Assembly (NCBI RefSeq): GCF_000317085.1
Contig: NC_019702.1
Span: 2,324,394-2,388,393, forward strand
DNA from: Synechococcus sp. PCC 7502
GTDB lineage: Bacteria; Cyanobacteriota; Cyanobacteriia; Pseudanabaenales; Pseudanabaenaceae
Direction: 5' to 3'
DNA length: 64,000 bases
Shown: positions 28,972 to 37,788 of the stretch, piece after piece
Position numbering within the stretch: position 1 is the stretch's first letter
How the letters are laid out: each line of letters opens with the position of its first letter
Notes under the pieces: model-generated
What the model was told of the DNA's origin: nothing
What the model saw: the letters and a program-made list of their open reading frames with translations, nothing else
Database searches by the model: none
Translations under genes and position numbers: made by a program

Positions 28972-29067
28972 TTAAATCAAGATAACTTGGAAACTTACCT
29001 ATAATATATCTGCTCTAACTGACCACCGTTAGATTTACAAAAACTGCTGCGGTGATAGAAACCAGAA

Positions 29068-29210
29068 ATGTATGACAACACTTGTAAATTTCTAGCTGAA
29101 AATTTCCCTAGGGATTTTGCTGCTTGGCTGCTCCGAGAAGCAATCACGTTAACAAAGCTTGAACCTTCACAACTTTCAAGTGAACCAATTCGTGCTGATT
29201 CTATTATATT
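29068..29210 (+). pseudogene. N-terminal stub of an Rpn/DUF4351-type nuclease
   Basis: The frame MYDNTCKFLAENFPRDFAAW followed by REAITLTKLEPSQLSSEPIR and ADSIIF matches the start of the Rpn recombination-promoting nuclease/PD-(D/E)xK transposase family common in cyanobacteria. It breaks off at the TAGGACTTACGCA motif and then reaches an unrelated stop. The catalytic region is lost. Confidence 0.8.
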
Positions 29211-29303
29211 TAGGACTTACGCACTTAAATTTATAAAGTACTTTTAGGCGGGAGTTTGAGGGCAATGACCCAAACCTCTTTTAATTAAGGTATTTCTTTT
29301 ATA

Positions 29304-30209
29304 GAGCCTGTTTCATATCTATTATGAGCAAGATGTATGATACTTAGAAAATGCTAAATCCATACTCAAGTAGCCTAACAGATAAAGAATGGGAAATTAT
29401 AGAACCATTGCTCCCAAAGAAAAAGCAAACTAGACCGCCAACATGGACAAAAAGACAAATTTTAGACGGCATACTCTACCAACTCAAAAACGGTTGTAAT
29501 TGGCGAGATATGCCCCGAGACTTACCACCATTCTCTACAGTGTATCGATACTACAAGGAGTGGAAAGATACAGGTACATTTACTGCGATTATGGAAGCTT
29601 TGCATGCAACAGCCCGTGAACAGTCAAAAAAAATCAAAATGGACAACTTTAATCATCATTGACTCACAAGCAGTGAAAAATACCTGTAATGCAAGTATAG
29701 AATCCAAGGGCTTCTGCTCCTACAAAGCAACTAACGGGATCAAAAAACATTTAGCCGTTGACATACTGGGATTTCCTTTTTTCACGTATTTAACAAGAGC
29801 AAATGTATCAGATGACCAAGGACTGATTGAGATGTTAACGTTTAACATTGATTACTTCAAATCGAAGCCAGATGACATTACGCTAACTACGATATTGCTG
29901 GATAGTGGTTATCATATCGAAAAATTGACGACTGATTTACAGAAGGTTTATCCTGAGATTATGACTAAGATTAGGTTTGAAATTTCTCCTAAGGTATCAA
30001 AGCAACAGAAGGCAGAAAAAGGTCTGTCTGGGTTTGTAGTTGTGCCGACAAGGTGGGTAATTGAAAGGTCAAATGCTTGGGTTGAAAGATGCAAAATCTT
30101 AGTTAAGAACTTTGAGAGAACTCTCGTTAATGCTACAGCTAAACTCAATCTTTGCTTTATTCGTTTGATGCTAAAAAGAATTGCTACTCATGAGATATGA
30201 AACAGGCTC
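29304..30209 (+). mobile_element. IS5-family (IS427-like) element, copy 3
   Basis: The 906-bp element has the same inverted-repeat ends and TATA on both sides. It equals copy 1 through the first frame and the last quarter, but differs at clustered sites between about 29684 and 29945. It lies between the Rpn stub and the methyltransferase stub. Confidence 0.93.
29351..30200 (+). CDS. IS5-family transposase in two frames (copy 3)
   Basis: Frames 29351-29662 and 29604-30200 correspond to those of copies 1 and 2. Changes in the catalytic half include GIKKHLAVDILG and KLTTDLQKVYPE. Both frames are open and the frameshift run is kept, so activity is possible. Confidence 0.9.
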
Positions 30210-30369
30210 TATACTAGACTTAATCGGGAATAAACAAATCCAAGGTATAAAATAGATCAAGTTCAAAAAATGTGAATCAAGAAATGCCTTCATAATTGGA
30301 AGAGATGCTGCGGTATTTAATTCGCTATTTTAAGTACAAATCATTTCCTGCTTTTAATTAATTCATCTT

Positions 30370-30489
30370 TCATTTGTGCAATGCCTGCTTCACCAAGTCC
30401 AACACCGCCTTCACCTCGCAAGGATTGGTAAATACCTCACCGTGATCAGTTACTCTTTGCTTTGAGATCACCTGTTTTTCCGAAGTTTC
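30370..30489 (-). pseudogene. N-terminal stub of a SAM-dependent DNA methyltransferase
   Basis: The minus-strand frame TSEKQVISKQRVTDHGEVFT followed by EVKAVLDLVKQ resembles the conserved start of restriction-associated methyltransferases (the VTDHGEVFT segment before the SAM motif). It ends after about 40 codons at a TGA. No catalytic motif remains. It abuts the 3' end of trpC and the IS5 copy 3 side. Confidence 0.6.
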
Positions 30490-31378
30490 AGCATTCGTTT
30501 TTCAAAAGTAATTTTGTTGCTGCTTCTACATCCTCTTGCTTGACTAAGGATTCTCCTACTAAAACTGCATTAGCACCGTAGGCTTTGACTAATTGCAAAT
30601 CCTGATTGGTATAAAGTCCAGACTCACTTACCCATAGAATGTTAGATTTTTGATCGGACTTTTTCTTTATGGCGATCGCTTCCAACAGGTTTTTAGTATT
30701 AGTAATATCTACGGTAAAAGTTTCTAAATTACGATTATTAATGCCGACTAAATCCACATTCGGAAGTTCAAGCACTCGTTCTAGTTCGGAATGAGTATGT
30801 ACCTCTATTAATACAGACATTCCCAAATTTTGGGCGATCGCACTGAAATTTTCTAAATCCTGATCGCTCAAAATTGCTGTAATTAATAAAATGGCATCGG
30901 CACCATGTAAGCGAGCAATATAAATTTGATAGGGATCGATAATAAATTCTTTACACAATAACGGCAGATCAACAGAGTGGCGAATTAGGTGCAAATTATT
31001 AAAACCACCTTGGAAAAATTCTTGATCCGTTAATACCGATAAACAACTGGCTCCTCCTCGTTCGTATGCTTGGGCGATCGCTACTGGATCAAAATCACTT
31101 CTTATAATGCCCTTACTGGGGGAAGCTTTTTTAACCTCAGCAATGAGAGCAAGTTGATTTTTCTGATGCTTAAGTTTTAGTGTCTCTCTGAAGTTTCTAA
31201 TACGTGGGGCAAACTTGAGATAACTAATCGCTGCATCTATGGCAAAACTTGACTTGGCTAAAATTACCTCATGCTCTTTATGCCAAACGATCTTTTCCAG
31301 AATGTTCTGAGGCGAAGAATTGGAAGGGGCGATCGCATAATCGGCAGAGGTAGTGAAATTTAAGCGGCGAATTTGCAT
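30488..31378 (-). CDS. trpC: Indole-3-glycerol phosphate synthase
   Basis: The 296-residue protein is a TIM-barrel with ALIAEVKKASPSKGIIR (substrate-binding Lys), LCKEFIIDPYQIYIARLHGA, LIEVHTHSELERVLEL, VGINNRNLETFTVD and GANAVLVGESLV, all standard for TrpC. It closes the indole ring in tryptophan synthesis. It lies 20 bp downstream of yggT, last in a minus-strand group with lnt and the DUF1517 gene. Confidence 0.96.
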   Translation of the reverse strand: MQIRRLNFTTSADYAIAPSNSSPQNILEKIVWHKEHEVILAKSSFAIDAAISYLKFAPRIRNFRETLKLKHQKNQLALIAEVKKASPSKGIIRSDFDPVAIAQAYERGGASCLSVLTDQEFFQGGFNNLHLIRHSVDLPLLCKEFIIDPYQIYIARLHGADAILLITAILSDQDLENFSAIAQNLGMSVLIEVHTHSELERVLELPNVDLVGINNRNLETFTVDITNTKNLLEAIAIKKKSDQKSNILWVSESGLYTNQDLQLVKAYGANAVLVGESLVKQEDVEAATKLLLKNEC

Positions 31379-31398
31379 TTTAGAAACTTACTAGGTAT

Positions 31399-31689
31399 TT
31401 AATTAAACTGCATCATCGTTAAAATTCCCTGCTGACCAAGCAAAAGCTCACGGATCAGACTAAAAATTGCCACACCAATTACTGGACTAATATCAACTCC
31501 ACCAATCGGCGGAATTAATCGACGCAGAATAAATAATAGGGGTTCGGTTGGTAGATAAACCAGATTAAAAGGGAATTTAGTAAGCGTAACTTGAGGGTAC
31601 CAACTCAAAATTATGCGAAAAATATTGAGGAAAATCATTAAGCCTAAAATTAGACTCAGGATGAGGGTACCAATTTCAAAGTTAGTCAC
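31399..31689 (-). CDS. YggT family membrane protein
   Basis: This 96-residue protein has two hydrophobic segments (IGTLILSLILGLMIFLNIFR and a later VIGVAIFSLIRELLL) with the YggT signature ILSWYPQ and EPLLFILRRLIPPIGGVDISP. In cyanobacteria and plastids the family (CCB3/YlmG) is linked to thylakoid organisation or haem attachment to b6f, so membrane location is expected. It lies between lnt and trpC. Confidence 0.92.
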   Translation of the reverse strand: MTNFEIGTLILSLILGLMIFLNIFRIILSWYPQVTLTKFPFNLVYLPTEPLLFILRRLIPPIGGVDISPVIGVAIFSLIRELLLGQQGILTMMQFN

Positions 31690-31745
31690 AGTAGTTATTT
31701 AGTTAATCGTATTTATTCTTTTTAACATAACCCATAGCATCTATC

Positions 31746-33269
31746 TCACAGTTTCAAGAATTTAACAATTACAGCCCCAAGGCAGAATAAACTGGTTAAC
31801 CAATCGCCAAATTTAACATAGGGAGTTTCTGTATTCCTGAAATAAACCGTATCAGCATGGGTTTCATAGGTATTAATGCCCGAAATCCAAATTGTGCGTC
31901 CATTGGGATCGACTATCCCTGAATAACCTGTATTTGTTGCCCTTACTGCCCAGCGATCGCTTTCCACCGCCCTAGCCACATCCTGAGCATGGTGTTGAGC
32001 AGGCATGGTTTCCGCATAGTGAGCGTTATTAGAAGCAGTTAAAATTAGCTGTCCCCCCGCCGCCGCTTGATAGCGAAAATGAGAGGGATAGGCAGACTCA
32101 TAGCAAATTGCCACAACTAACCTTCCCCAATGTGTATCGATTATTTGATCGCTCTTACCTGCCTCAACTTCACCCCTAAGCGGAGATAGTCTTTTAATTA
32201 ATCCACCCAAGATTTGCTTAAAGGGAATAAACTCTCCGATGGGAACTAAACGAACTTTATTATACTGAGCTAAATTCAAATGGGTACGATCGCGCAAAAA
32301 CAAGCTATTACTGTAACCATAGGGGTTATTAGGACTGTTGGCATAGCCAAAACTACCCATCCACACGGGGATATTATATTTTTCCACCATCTGATCAAAG
32401 GCACTGCGGCGAGGATCGGAGTTGGGGTAAAGAATCGGAATTGCGGTTTCGGGAGTCAGGATCATATCCACTTTTGACTGAGCCAATTTTTCATAGCCCT
32501 GGGCATACCTTTCCACTGCCAACTTAATGCCATCAAACTTCAGCTTGACTGGATTAGGGATATTCCCTTGAATAATGCCGACCTTAAGAGCCTTTTCATT
32601 AGCATCAGCCGTGCTTGCCATTGACCAAGAGCCATACACACAAATTGCTAAAACTAGGGCGAGCGCTACGATTAAATAACGCCACTTGGCTCTTACCCCA
32701 TAGGCATAGGAATCTATAAACTCTGCTAATAGCCCATTTATCCCGACAATCGCTGCGGTCATAGTCTGCTGCCCAGAAAGCTTGGTAATCTGCAACATGA
32801 TTAAATTATGGGGACTTTGGGTATAGCCTAATGCCGTCCAATTCAATGCCCCCCAACTCCAAATCGTTTCTAAGGTACAAAATAAAGCGATCGCTACGAT
32901 AATCCTTCCCCATCCCGATAATTTTGGGGTTAACCATGCCATGCCTCCTGCCCACACAGCCGCAAGCACTAAGCCCCAAATCGTAATAAATAACCATACG
33001 CCAATGGCGATCGCTAAACTAGCTACCCAAGGTACTCCCAACCAAGTCATCGGATGGATACCTGTAATCCAAAATAAAGCCATGCCGTGATAGCAAAAGC
33101 CCCATACAGCCCCCATTAACATTGCTGATCGCACAGATAGTTGCTGGGTCATTAACCATAGGGGAACTAAAGCAATCCAAGCCAATATCCACAGACTAAA
33201 GGGATCGGGGGTCAAGCCCATTAAAATCCCACCTGTTGCCGCAATTACAATTTTTTGCCAATTCTGCAT
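31746..33269 (-). CDS. lnt: Apolipoprotein N-acyltransferase
   Basis: The 507-residue protein has several N-terminal membrane spans and a nitrilase-like domain. The catalytic triad positions are visible as Glu in LTPETAIPI, Lys in YNKVRLVPIGEFIPF, and Cys in VAICYESAYP. It adds the third acyl chain to exported lipoproteins in the cytoplasmic membrane. It is separated from the upstream DUF1517 gene by six bases and is probably cotranscribed. Confidence 0.95.
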   Translation of the reverse strand: MQNWQKIVIAATGGILMGLTPDPFSLWILAWIALVPLWLMTQQLSVRSAMLMGAVWGFCYHGMALFWITGIHPMTWLGVPWVASLAIAIGVWLFITIWGLVLAAVWAGGMAWLTPKLSGWGRIIVAIALFCTLETIWSWGALNWTALGYTQSPHNLIMLQITKLSGQQTMTAAIVGINGLLAEFIDSYAYGVRAKWRYLIVALALVLAICVYGSWSMASTADANEKALKVGIIQGNIPNPVKLKFDGIKLAVERYAQGYEKLAQSKVDMILTPETAIPILYPNSDPRRSAFDQMVEKYNIPVWMGSFGYANSPNNPYGYSNSLFLRDRTHLNLAQYNKVRLVPIGEFIPFKQILGGLIKRLSPLRGEVEAGKSDQIIDTHWGRLVVAICYESAYPSHFRYQAAAGGQLILTASNNAHYAETMPAQHHAQDVARAVESDRWAVRATNTGYSGIVDPNGRTIWISGINTYETHADTVYFRNTETPYVKFGDWLTSLFCLGAVIVKFLKL

Positions 33270-33275
33270 GAATAA

Positions 33276-34295
33276 CTAAATCGCCACCATGTCAGTATAT
33301 TCGCTTAACATTTCATCATAGGTCAGGGCATCGGTTTCAGTTTGGGGAGTCCACAGCAGTTCAAATACAGATAAAGCCTCACCAGAAATCCCTGCTATTT
33401 TTTCTAATGCATTTTGTAAAGCCTCTCGTGAATTAATCTGACCAAATAAAGGTTGATCGTATTCAGTCCCAATTAACAGGGTGACGACAATGTAAGCAGC
33501 AGGAGCTTGATCGGGGTCATTTTTATAGTTGTTGCTAGTTCTGACACGACCGTTCATATTTACTAAGGTTTCGGTACTAAACTTGGTGCGTTCGGCGATC
33601 GACAGGCTATTAAATAAATCTTCGGCTTTATCTCTAGTTGTAGCTTGGGAACTGGAGGATACATACACCCAATTTTCTGGAGTTCTGAGTAAAGCGATCG
33701 CTGACTCCTGTAAAAGCATTAATAAGCCTTCAGGAGTTTCCGTATCAGCATCAAGGCTGAGCTCGGTTAGTTGGCTTTGAATTACCCTTGCTTCTGCTAA
33801 TAACCCAACTTGGAGTTTGCTAATCGTGACTTTGTTATTGTCTAGCTCTGAAACCCCAACATTCGTGGCTCTCAGGACTCGATAGATTAGGTATCCAGTT
33901 CCTGCTAGTGCCAAGATTACGATCAGGAAAACAAGCCAACTGCCATCGGAGGATGAACTAGAACTACGATAACCGTTGTTATAGCCACCACTGCCGGGAA
34001 TAAAAATAGGAGCAATGATTGTATTATTTCCCCCTGTCCGATTGGGTTGAATTGGGGCAGGATTAGAGCGAATTGGACTGCTATTGGAAGGTGATGATCG
34101 CCGAAAGGAACCACCACCTGTCCTAGCTCCAGTACTTCTTGCCTCAGCCCTATCATTAAATATTGTTGCTAAATTATTCTTGCGATCTATTGCCGAGCTA
34201 TTGGGAGAATGTTTAAACAGGTTCGATCCAATGGTATTGATAAACACCAAAAGCATTAGGCTTGTAGTTAACTTACGAAACTTTATGTTTTGCAT
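33276..34295 (-). CDS. DUF1517 family membrane protein
   Basis: The protein starts MQNIKFRKLTTSLMLLVFIN, a signal-anchor. A Gly/Ser/Asn-rich stretch with ARSTGARTGGGSFRR follows, then a membrane span (WLVFLIVILALAGTGYLIYR), and a soluble domain starting KLQVGLLAEARVIQSQL, as in DUF1517. The ATG at 34295 has AAGG upstream and is preferred over a TTG 16 codons earlier. Function is unknown; relatives occur in cyanobacteria and plants. Confidence 0.87.
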   Translation of the reverse strand: MQNIKFRKLTTSLMLLVFINTIGSNLFKHSPNSSAIDRKNNLATIFNDRAEARSTGARTGGGSFRRSSPSNSSPIRSNPAPIQPNRTGGNNTIIAPIFIPGSGGYNNGYRSSSSSSDGSWLVFLIVILALAGTGYLIYRVLRATNVGVSELDNNKVTISKLQVGLLAEARVIQSQLTELSLDADTETPEGLLMLLQESAIALLRTPENWVYVSSSSQATTRDKAEDLFNSLSIAERTKFSTETLVNMNGRVRTSNNYKNDPDQAPAAYIVVTLLIGTEYDQPLFGQINSREALQNALEKIAGISGEALSVFELLWTPQTETDALTYDEMLSEYTDMVAI

Positions 34296-34355
34296 TTTGC
34301 CTTGGGAGTAATTAATGGTTAAACTAGACTTTGTAGAGTTCAATAAATATATTCT

Positions 34356-34460
34356 GTGGTAGAACCAATTCTTTCTGGCATTTGTTTAGGATTAATTTTT
34401 ATTACTTTGGGCGGTCTTTTCTTTGCTGCCTATAAGCAATATAACCGTGAGTCCGTTTAG
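34356..34460 (+). CDS. petG: Cytochrome b6f complex subunit PetG
   Basis: This 34-residue frame starts with GTG and reads [20 protein letters not shown], then [14 protein letters not shown]. It matches the PetG pattern: M-V/I-E-P-L-L-G start, a single membrane helix, and the AAYxQYxR end. It is three residues shorter than the usual 37. PetG stabilises the dimeric b6f complex in the thylakoid membrane. It lies between the divergent DUF1517 gene and tRNA-Ser. No strong ribosome-binding site is visible. Confidence 0.93.
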   Translation: MVEPILSGICLGLIFITLGGLFFAAYKQYNRESV

Positions 34461-34533
34461 ATAGTTTGTAAATTAAAAGTAAACAAAATCAGTTACTTTG
34501 CAATCTTGCCCAAATACTCTAATATTAGCAATT

Positions 34534-34618
34534 GGAGAGATGGCAGAGTGGTCGATCGCGTTCGACTTGAAATCGAATGACTGTCAAAGGTCCGGGGGTT
34601 CGAATCCCCCTCTCTCCG
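34534..34618 (+). tRNA. trnS: tRNA-Ser (UGA)
   Basis: The acceptor GGAGAGA pairs with TCTCTCC. The anticodon stem TTCGA/TCGAA flanks loop CTTGAAA with anticodon TGA, a long variable arm (TGACTGTCAAAGGTC region) marks a class II tRNA, and the T-arm is GGGGG-TTCGAAT-CCCCC. The discriminator is G, as expected for Ser. CCA is not encoded. Confidence 0.95.
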
Positions 34619-34805
34619 TTGATTAGTTATTTTTGTTAAAACTTTTGCGATCGCTACTGAGCAAGACCATAACTCAAGATATTTCTACAACCTTGGCTTA
34701 GACACAGATATTCTGATGTAGCCTAAATAGCCCCTAATGGCTAGGATAAACTCTAATTAAGGGTCTAGGTGGCTGCAATGATCGGGTATATAGGCTTATT
34801 AAAAT

Positions 34806-35165
34806 CTACTCATAGCTAATTTCAACCACTTCTAATTCTTGTTTATCGCCCACAAAGGGATTATCTGGAGTTAGGAATAGCATACAGTGACATTCTTTAC
34901 GCTCCCTCATTGGAACGCAAGGACAATTCCAGTAGGTATTTTTAACTTCAGCTTCTTTGTCTTCGTAGTAGCGGCAGGGACAAAGGGGTGCGCCTAATTC
35001 GTCTTTATGCTTTGCTAAGCCTTCAATAACGACGGTGGTAATCGATGGATCAGCACAAAAAAATGTGTCTGTGCGCTTGGCATAGGTTTCTGCAAACTTA
35101 CGCATCGCCTCAAAGCTTTTGTTTGAAGACTTATTTAAACCTCGGGATTCTGGCGCACTTGACAT
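34806..35165 (-). CDS. ftrC: Ferredoxin-thioredoxin reductase, catalytic subunit
   Basis: The 119-residue protein carries the 4Fe-4S and active-disulfide cysteines of FtrC: FFCADPS, PLCPCRYY, WNCPCVPM and ECHCMLFL. It passes electrons from ferredoxin to thioredoxin in the light. The ATG at 35165 is preferred over a TTG three codons upstream. The variable subunit ftrV is not in this window. Confidence 0.96.
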   Translation of the reverse strand: MSSAPESRGLNKSSNKSFEAMRKFAETYAKRTDTFFCADPSITTVVIEGLAKHKDELGAPLCPCRYYEDKEAEVKNTYWNCPCVPMRERKECHCMLFLTPDNPFVGDKQELEVVEISYE

Positions 35166-35386
35166 GGTTAGCAATCTTAAAATCTTAATTAAAATATCTA
35201 TACCATGAAATTAACCCTCGCAGTTATAGCAATCCCAAATGGATTGAGTCGGTGGGGAGATGGGGGGGGTTCACCCCTCTCACAAATCACCTATGATTTC
35301 TACATAACAACTTGGAAAACTAATTAACTAATTAATGAACTTCTTGATGTTGACTTGATATTTACTTGGCATAAAATGACTCAAAT

Positions 35387-36205
35387 ATGGGACAAACTTA
35401 TCGAGCAACGGGTATAAATCTTAAAAGTATGGCGTTAGGTGAAAGTGATCGCCTGCTTACAATTTTGACTAAGGAATATGGATTAATTAAAGCTGTAGCC
35501 ACAGGAGCAAGAAAACATCGTTCAGGGATGGCGGGGCGATCGGGACTATTTGTCATGAATGATTTGCAAATTAGCTCGGGACGAAATCTTGATCGTATTA
35601 CCCAAGCGGAAACTATATATGCCTTTACGGGACTGGGACAAAATCTAGGTAAACTCACTGCTGCCCAGTATTTAGCCGAATTGGTTCTGGTTCAAGCTTT
35701 ATCAGCACAGCCCCAAGAGCAGCTATTTGGATTACTAACTCAACAGTTAAAAAACTTAGAGGGAGGTGAGCATAACCCACTATTGTCCTTAAATCATGGT
35801 ATTTATCATCTCTTGGCGATCGCAGGCTTTGCTCCTGAACTCCATGCCTGTTGTCTAACCAGACAGCCCCTAACTCCAAACTTAAGTAGCTCTCAATGGC
35901 AAGTTGGATTTAGTATTGCAGGGGGAGGGGTCGTAAAATTAGCAGAATCACTAGAATTTAAGCAATCTGCCCCTAAAATTAATTATCATCTTAACGGTAG
36001 GGAATTAAATGCTTTGCAAACCCTCACTGCTTACGATCCCCCATTTGATCGCTCACCTGATCAATTCCTTGATCGCTCTATAGAAGATGCCCTCTCTTAT
36101 TCCACTTGGATTACGGTTGAACGCATCCTCCGTGCCTATGCCCAGTACCACTTTGATCGACCGATTCTTTCGGGAACTTTGATAGATACTTGTTTTAATT
36201 TATGA
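35387..36205 (+). CDS. recO: DNA repair protein RecO
   Basis: The 272-residue protein begins with the RecO OB-fold segment (YRATGINLKSMALGESDRLL, then TKEYGLIKAVATGARKHRSG). A helical C-terminal domain holds AGFAPELHACCLTRQPL, where most RecO proteins have a fuller zinc-binding Cys set. RecO loads RecA with RecF/RecR. Its stop overlaps the next ATG by four bases, so it is coupled to the transporter gene. Confidence 0.92.
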   Translation: MGQTYRATGINLKSMALGESDRLLTILTKEYGLIKAVATGARKHRSGMAGRSGLFVMNDLQISSGRNLDRITQAETIYAFTGLGQNLGKLTAAQYLAELVLVQALSAQPQEQLFGLLTQQLKNLEGGEHNPLLSLNHGIYHLLAIAGFAPELHACCLTRQPLTPNLSSSQWQVGFSIAGGGVVKLAESLEFKQSAPKINYHLNGRELNALQTLTAYDPPFDRSPDQFLDRSIEDALSYSTWITVERILRAYAQYHFDRPILSGTLIDTCFNL

Positions 36206-37509
36206 TTTTTGACTCGGTTAGTGTTGAAACTACACCAGATTTACCTCCCCAACAGCCTGACTCTAGTTCAGTGCTTAGCAATCGTAATTTTTTGTTGTTA
36301 TGGCTGGGACAGATATTTTCTCAGATTGCCGATAAGGTTTACCTCGTTTTAATTATTGCTATTATTTCTAGCCAGTTTCAGCAGGAAGGTGAAAGAATTA
36401 GCGGCTGGGTTTCGGCGGTGATGGTGGCTTTTACGATCCCTGCGGTTTTGTTCGGCTCGATCGCTGGGGTGTATGTGGATCGGTGGTCAAAAAAGTGGGT
36501 GTTAGTTGGCTCTAATCTGTTTCGGGGTGGATTGGTTTTAAGCATTCCCCTATTGCTCTGGGCAACGGCTAACTGGCAACCCCCTGGGACTTCACCGTCG
36601 GGGTTTGTAGCAATTTTGGTGGTTACATTTCTGGTGTCAACGTTTACGCAATTTTTCACTCCCGCCGAACAATCAGCCATTACTCTAATTGTGGAAAAGC
36701 CTAAACTGCTTGCTGCCAACTCTATCTGCACCACTACGATTATGGCTGCCATGATTTTAGGATTTGCGATTGGGGAACCACTACTTGCCTTTGCCGATCG
36801 CCTAATTCAAGAAGCGGGGAAAGAAATTGTCGTGGGTGTGAGCTATTTGTTAGCTGGTTTAGTGCTAATGCTGATGAAAACGGGAGAAACTCGTAATAAA
36901 GATCAAGAAGAGCCTCATGTGTGGGTAGATATTAAAGATGGATTACAGTACCTACGTCAAAATCGGGCAGTACAGTCAGCTTTATTGCAGTTAGTTAGCA
37001 CATTTTCCGTAATTGCAGCGATGACCGTATTAGCGGTACGTTTAGCTGAGGTTATGCCAGAGATTAAGTCAGAACAGTTTGGCTTTTTATTGGCGGATGC
37101 TAGTCTGGGGATTGCTATTGGCGCAGCGATCGTGGGGCAGTTTGGACAAAAATTATCCCGCCACCTTCTGGCACTGATCGGATCAATTGGCATGGCAATA
37201 TTTTTAGCTGGACTTTCAGTCGTCTGCGATCGCTTTTGGTTAGGCTTAGCAATGATTGGGGGCATAGGCATTTTTGCTGGCATCTCTGTAATTCCCATGC
37301 AAACCCTTATTCAAGAGCAAACACCTGAAGAAATGCGGGGAAAAGTCTTTGGTTTACAAAATAATGCCATTAACATTGCCCTGAGTTTACCCCTAGCTCT
37401 GGCGGGAATTGCGGAATCCTATGTAGGCTTGGAAGTTGTAATTTTGAGCTTGGGAGCGATCGCCCTACTGACTGGAATTTTAACTTGGTATCTTGCCTCT
37501 GATACCTAG
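36202..37509 (+). CDS. Major facilitator superfamily transporter
   Basis: The 435-residue protein has about 12 hydrophobic segments and an MFS_3/enterobactin-exporter-like start (LSNRNFLLLWLGQIFSQIAD). The A-motif-like loop GVYVDRWSKKWVLVGSNLFR and RGKVFGLQNN in the second half are typical. The substrate is unknown. The start codon overlaps the recO stop (ATGA), giving a recO-MFS operon that occurs in several cyanobacteria. Confidence 0.9.
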   Translation: MIFDSVSVETTPDLPPQQPDSSSVLSNRNFLLLWLGQIFSQIADKVYLVLIIAIISSQFQQEGERISGWVSAVMVAFTIPAVLFGSIAGVYVDRWSKKWVLVGSNLFRGGLVLSIPLLLWATANWQPPGTSPSGFVAILVVTFLVSTFTQFFTPAEQSAITLIVEKPKLLAANSICTTTIMAAMILGFAIGEPLLAFADRLIQEAGKEIVVGVSYLLAGLVLMLMKTGETRNKDQEEPHVWVDIKDGLQYLRQNRAVQSALLQLVSTFSVIAAMTVLAVRLAEVMPEIKSEQFGFLLADASLGIAIGAAIVGQFGQKLSRHLLALIGSIGMAIFLAGLSVVCDRFWLGLAMIGGIGIFAGISVIPMQTLIQEQTPEEMRGKVFGLQNNAINIALSLPLALAGIAESYVGLEVVILSLGAIALLTGILTWYLASDT

Positions 37510-37788
37510 TAGGTTCCTTGGAGATATTACTTGGAGATAATTACTATATCTCACTCCCATCGGGAAACTGATGTCTCTCAATATCAGCAGTAGACTCCTG
37601 CGAAGAATCAATTTTTCATCAAGTTTTAGTGCATTCTTATACATCCTATACAACTCACAGAATTCTTAAATTTAGATATACATAATCTGATACATCACCC
37701 AGTTATAGTCTCTTCTATAGATAACAACCTTTCCAGACTCAGCCATTATCATTGCCTCTGCGAAAAATTATAGAACAGGAGATTCATA

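Noticed and set aside
35240-35285. G-run and C-run segment before recO as a terminator or regulator
   Set aside because: The stretch GGGGGGG followed by CACCCCTC can pair only for about five bases and has no T-run. It is too weak to list.
36378-36752. Minus-strand 124-residue frame within the MFS transporter
   Set aside because: It is antisense to a clear transporter, with no ribosome-binding site or motif.
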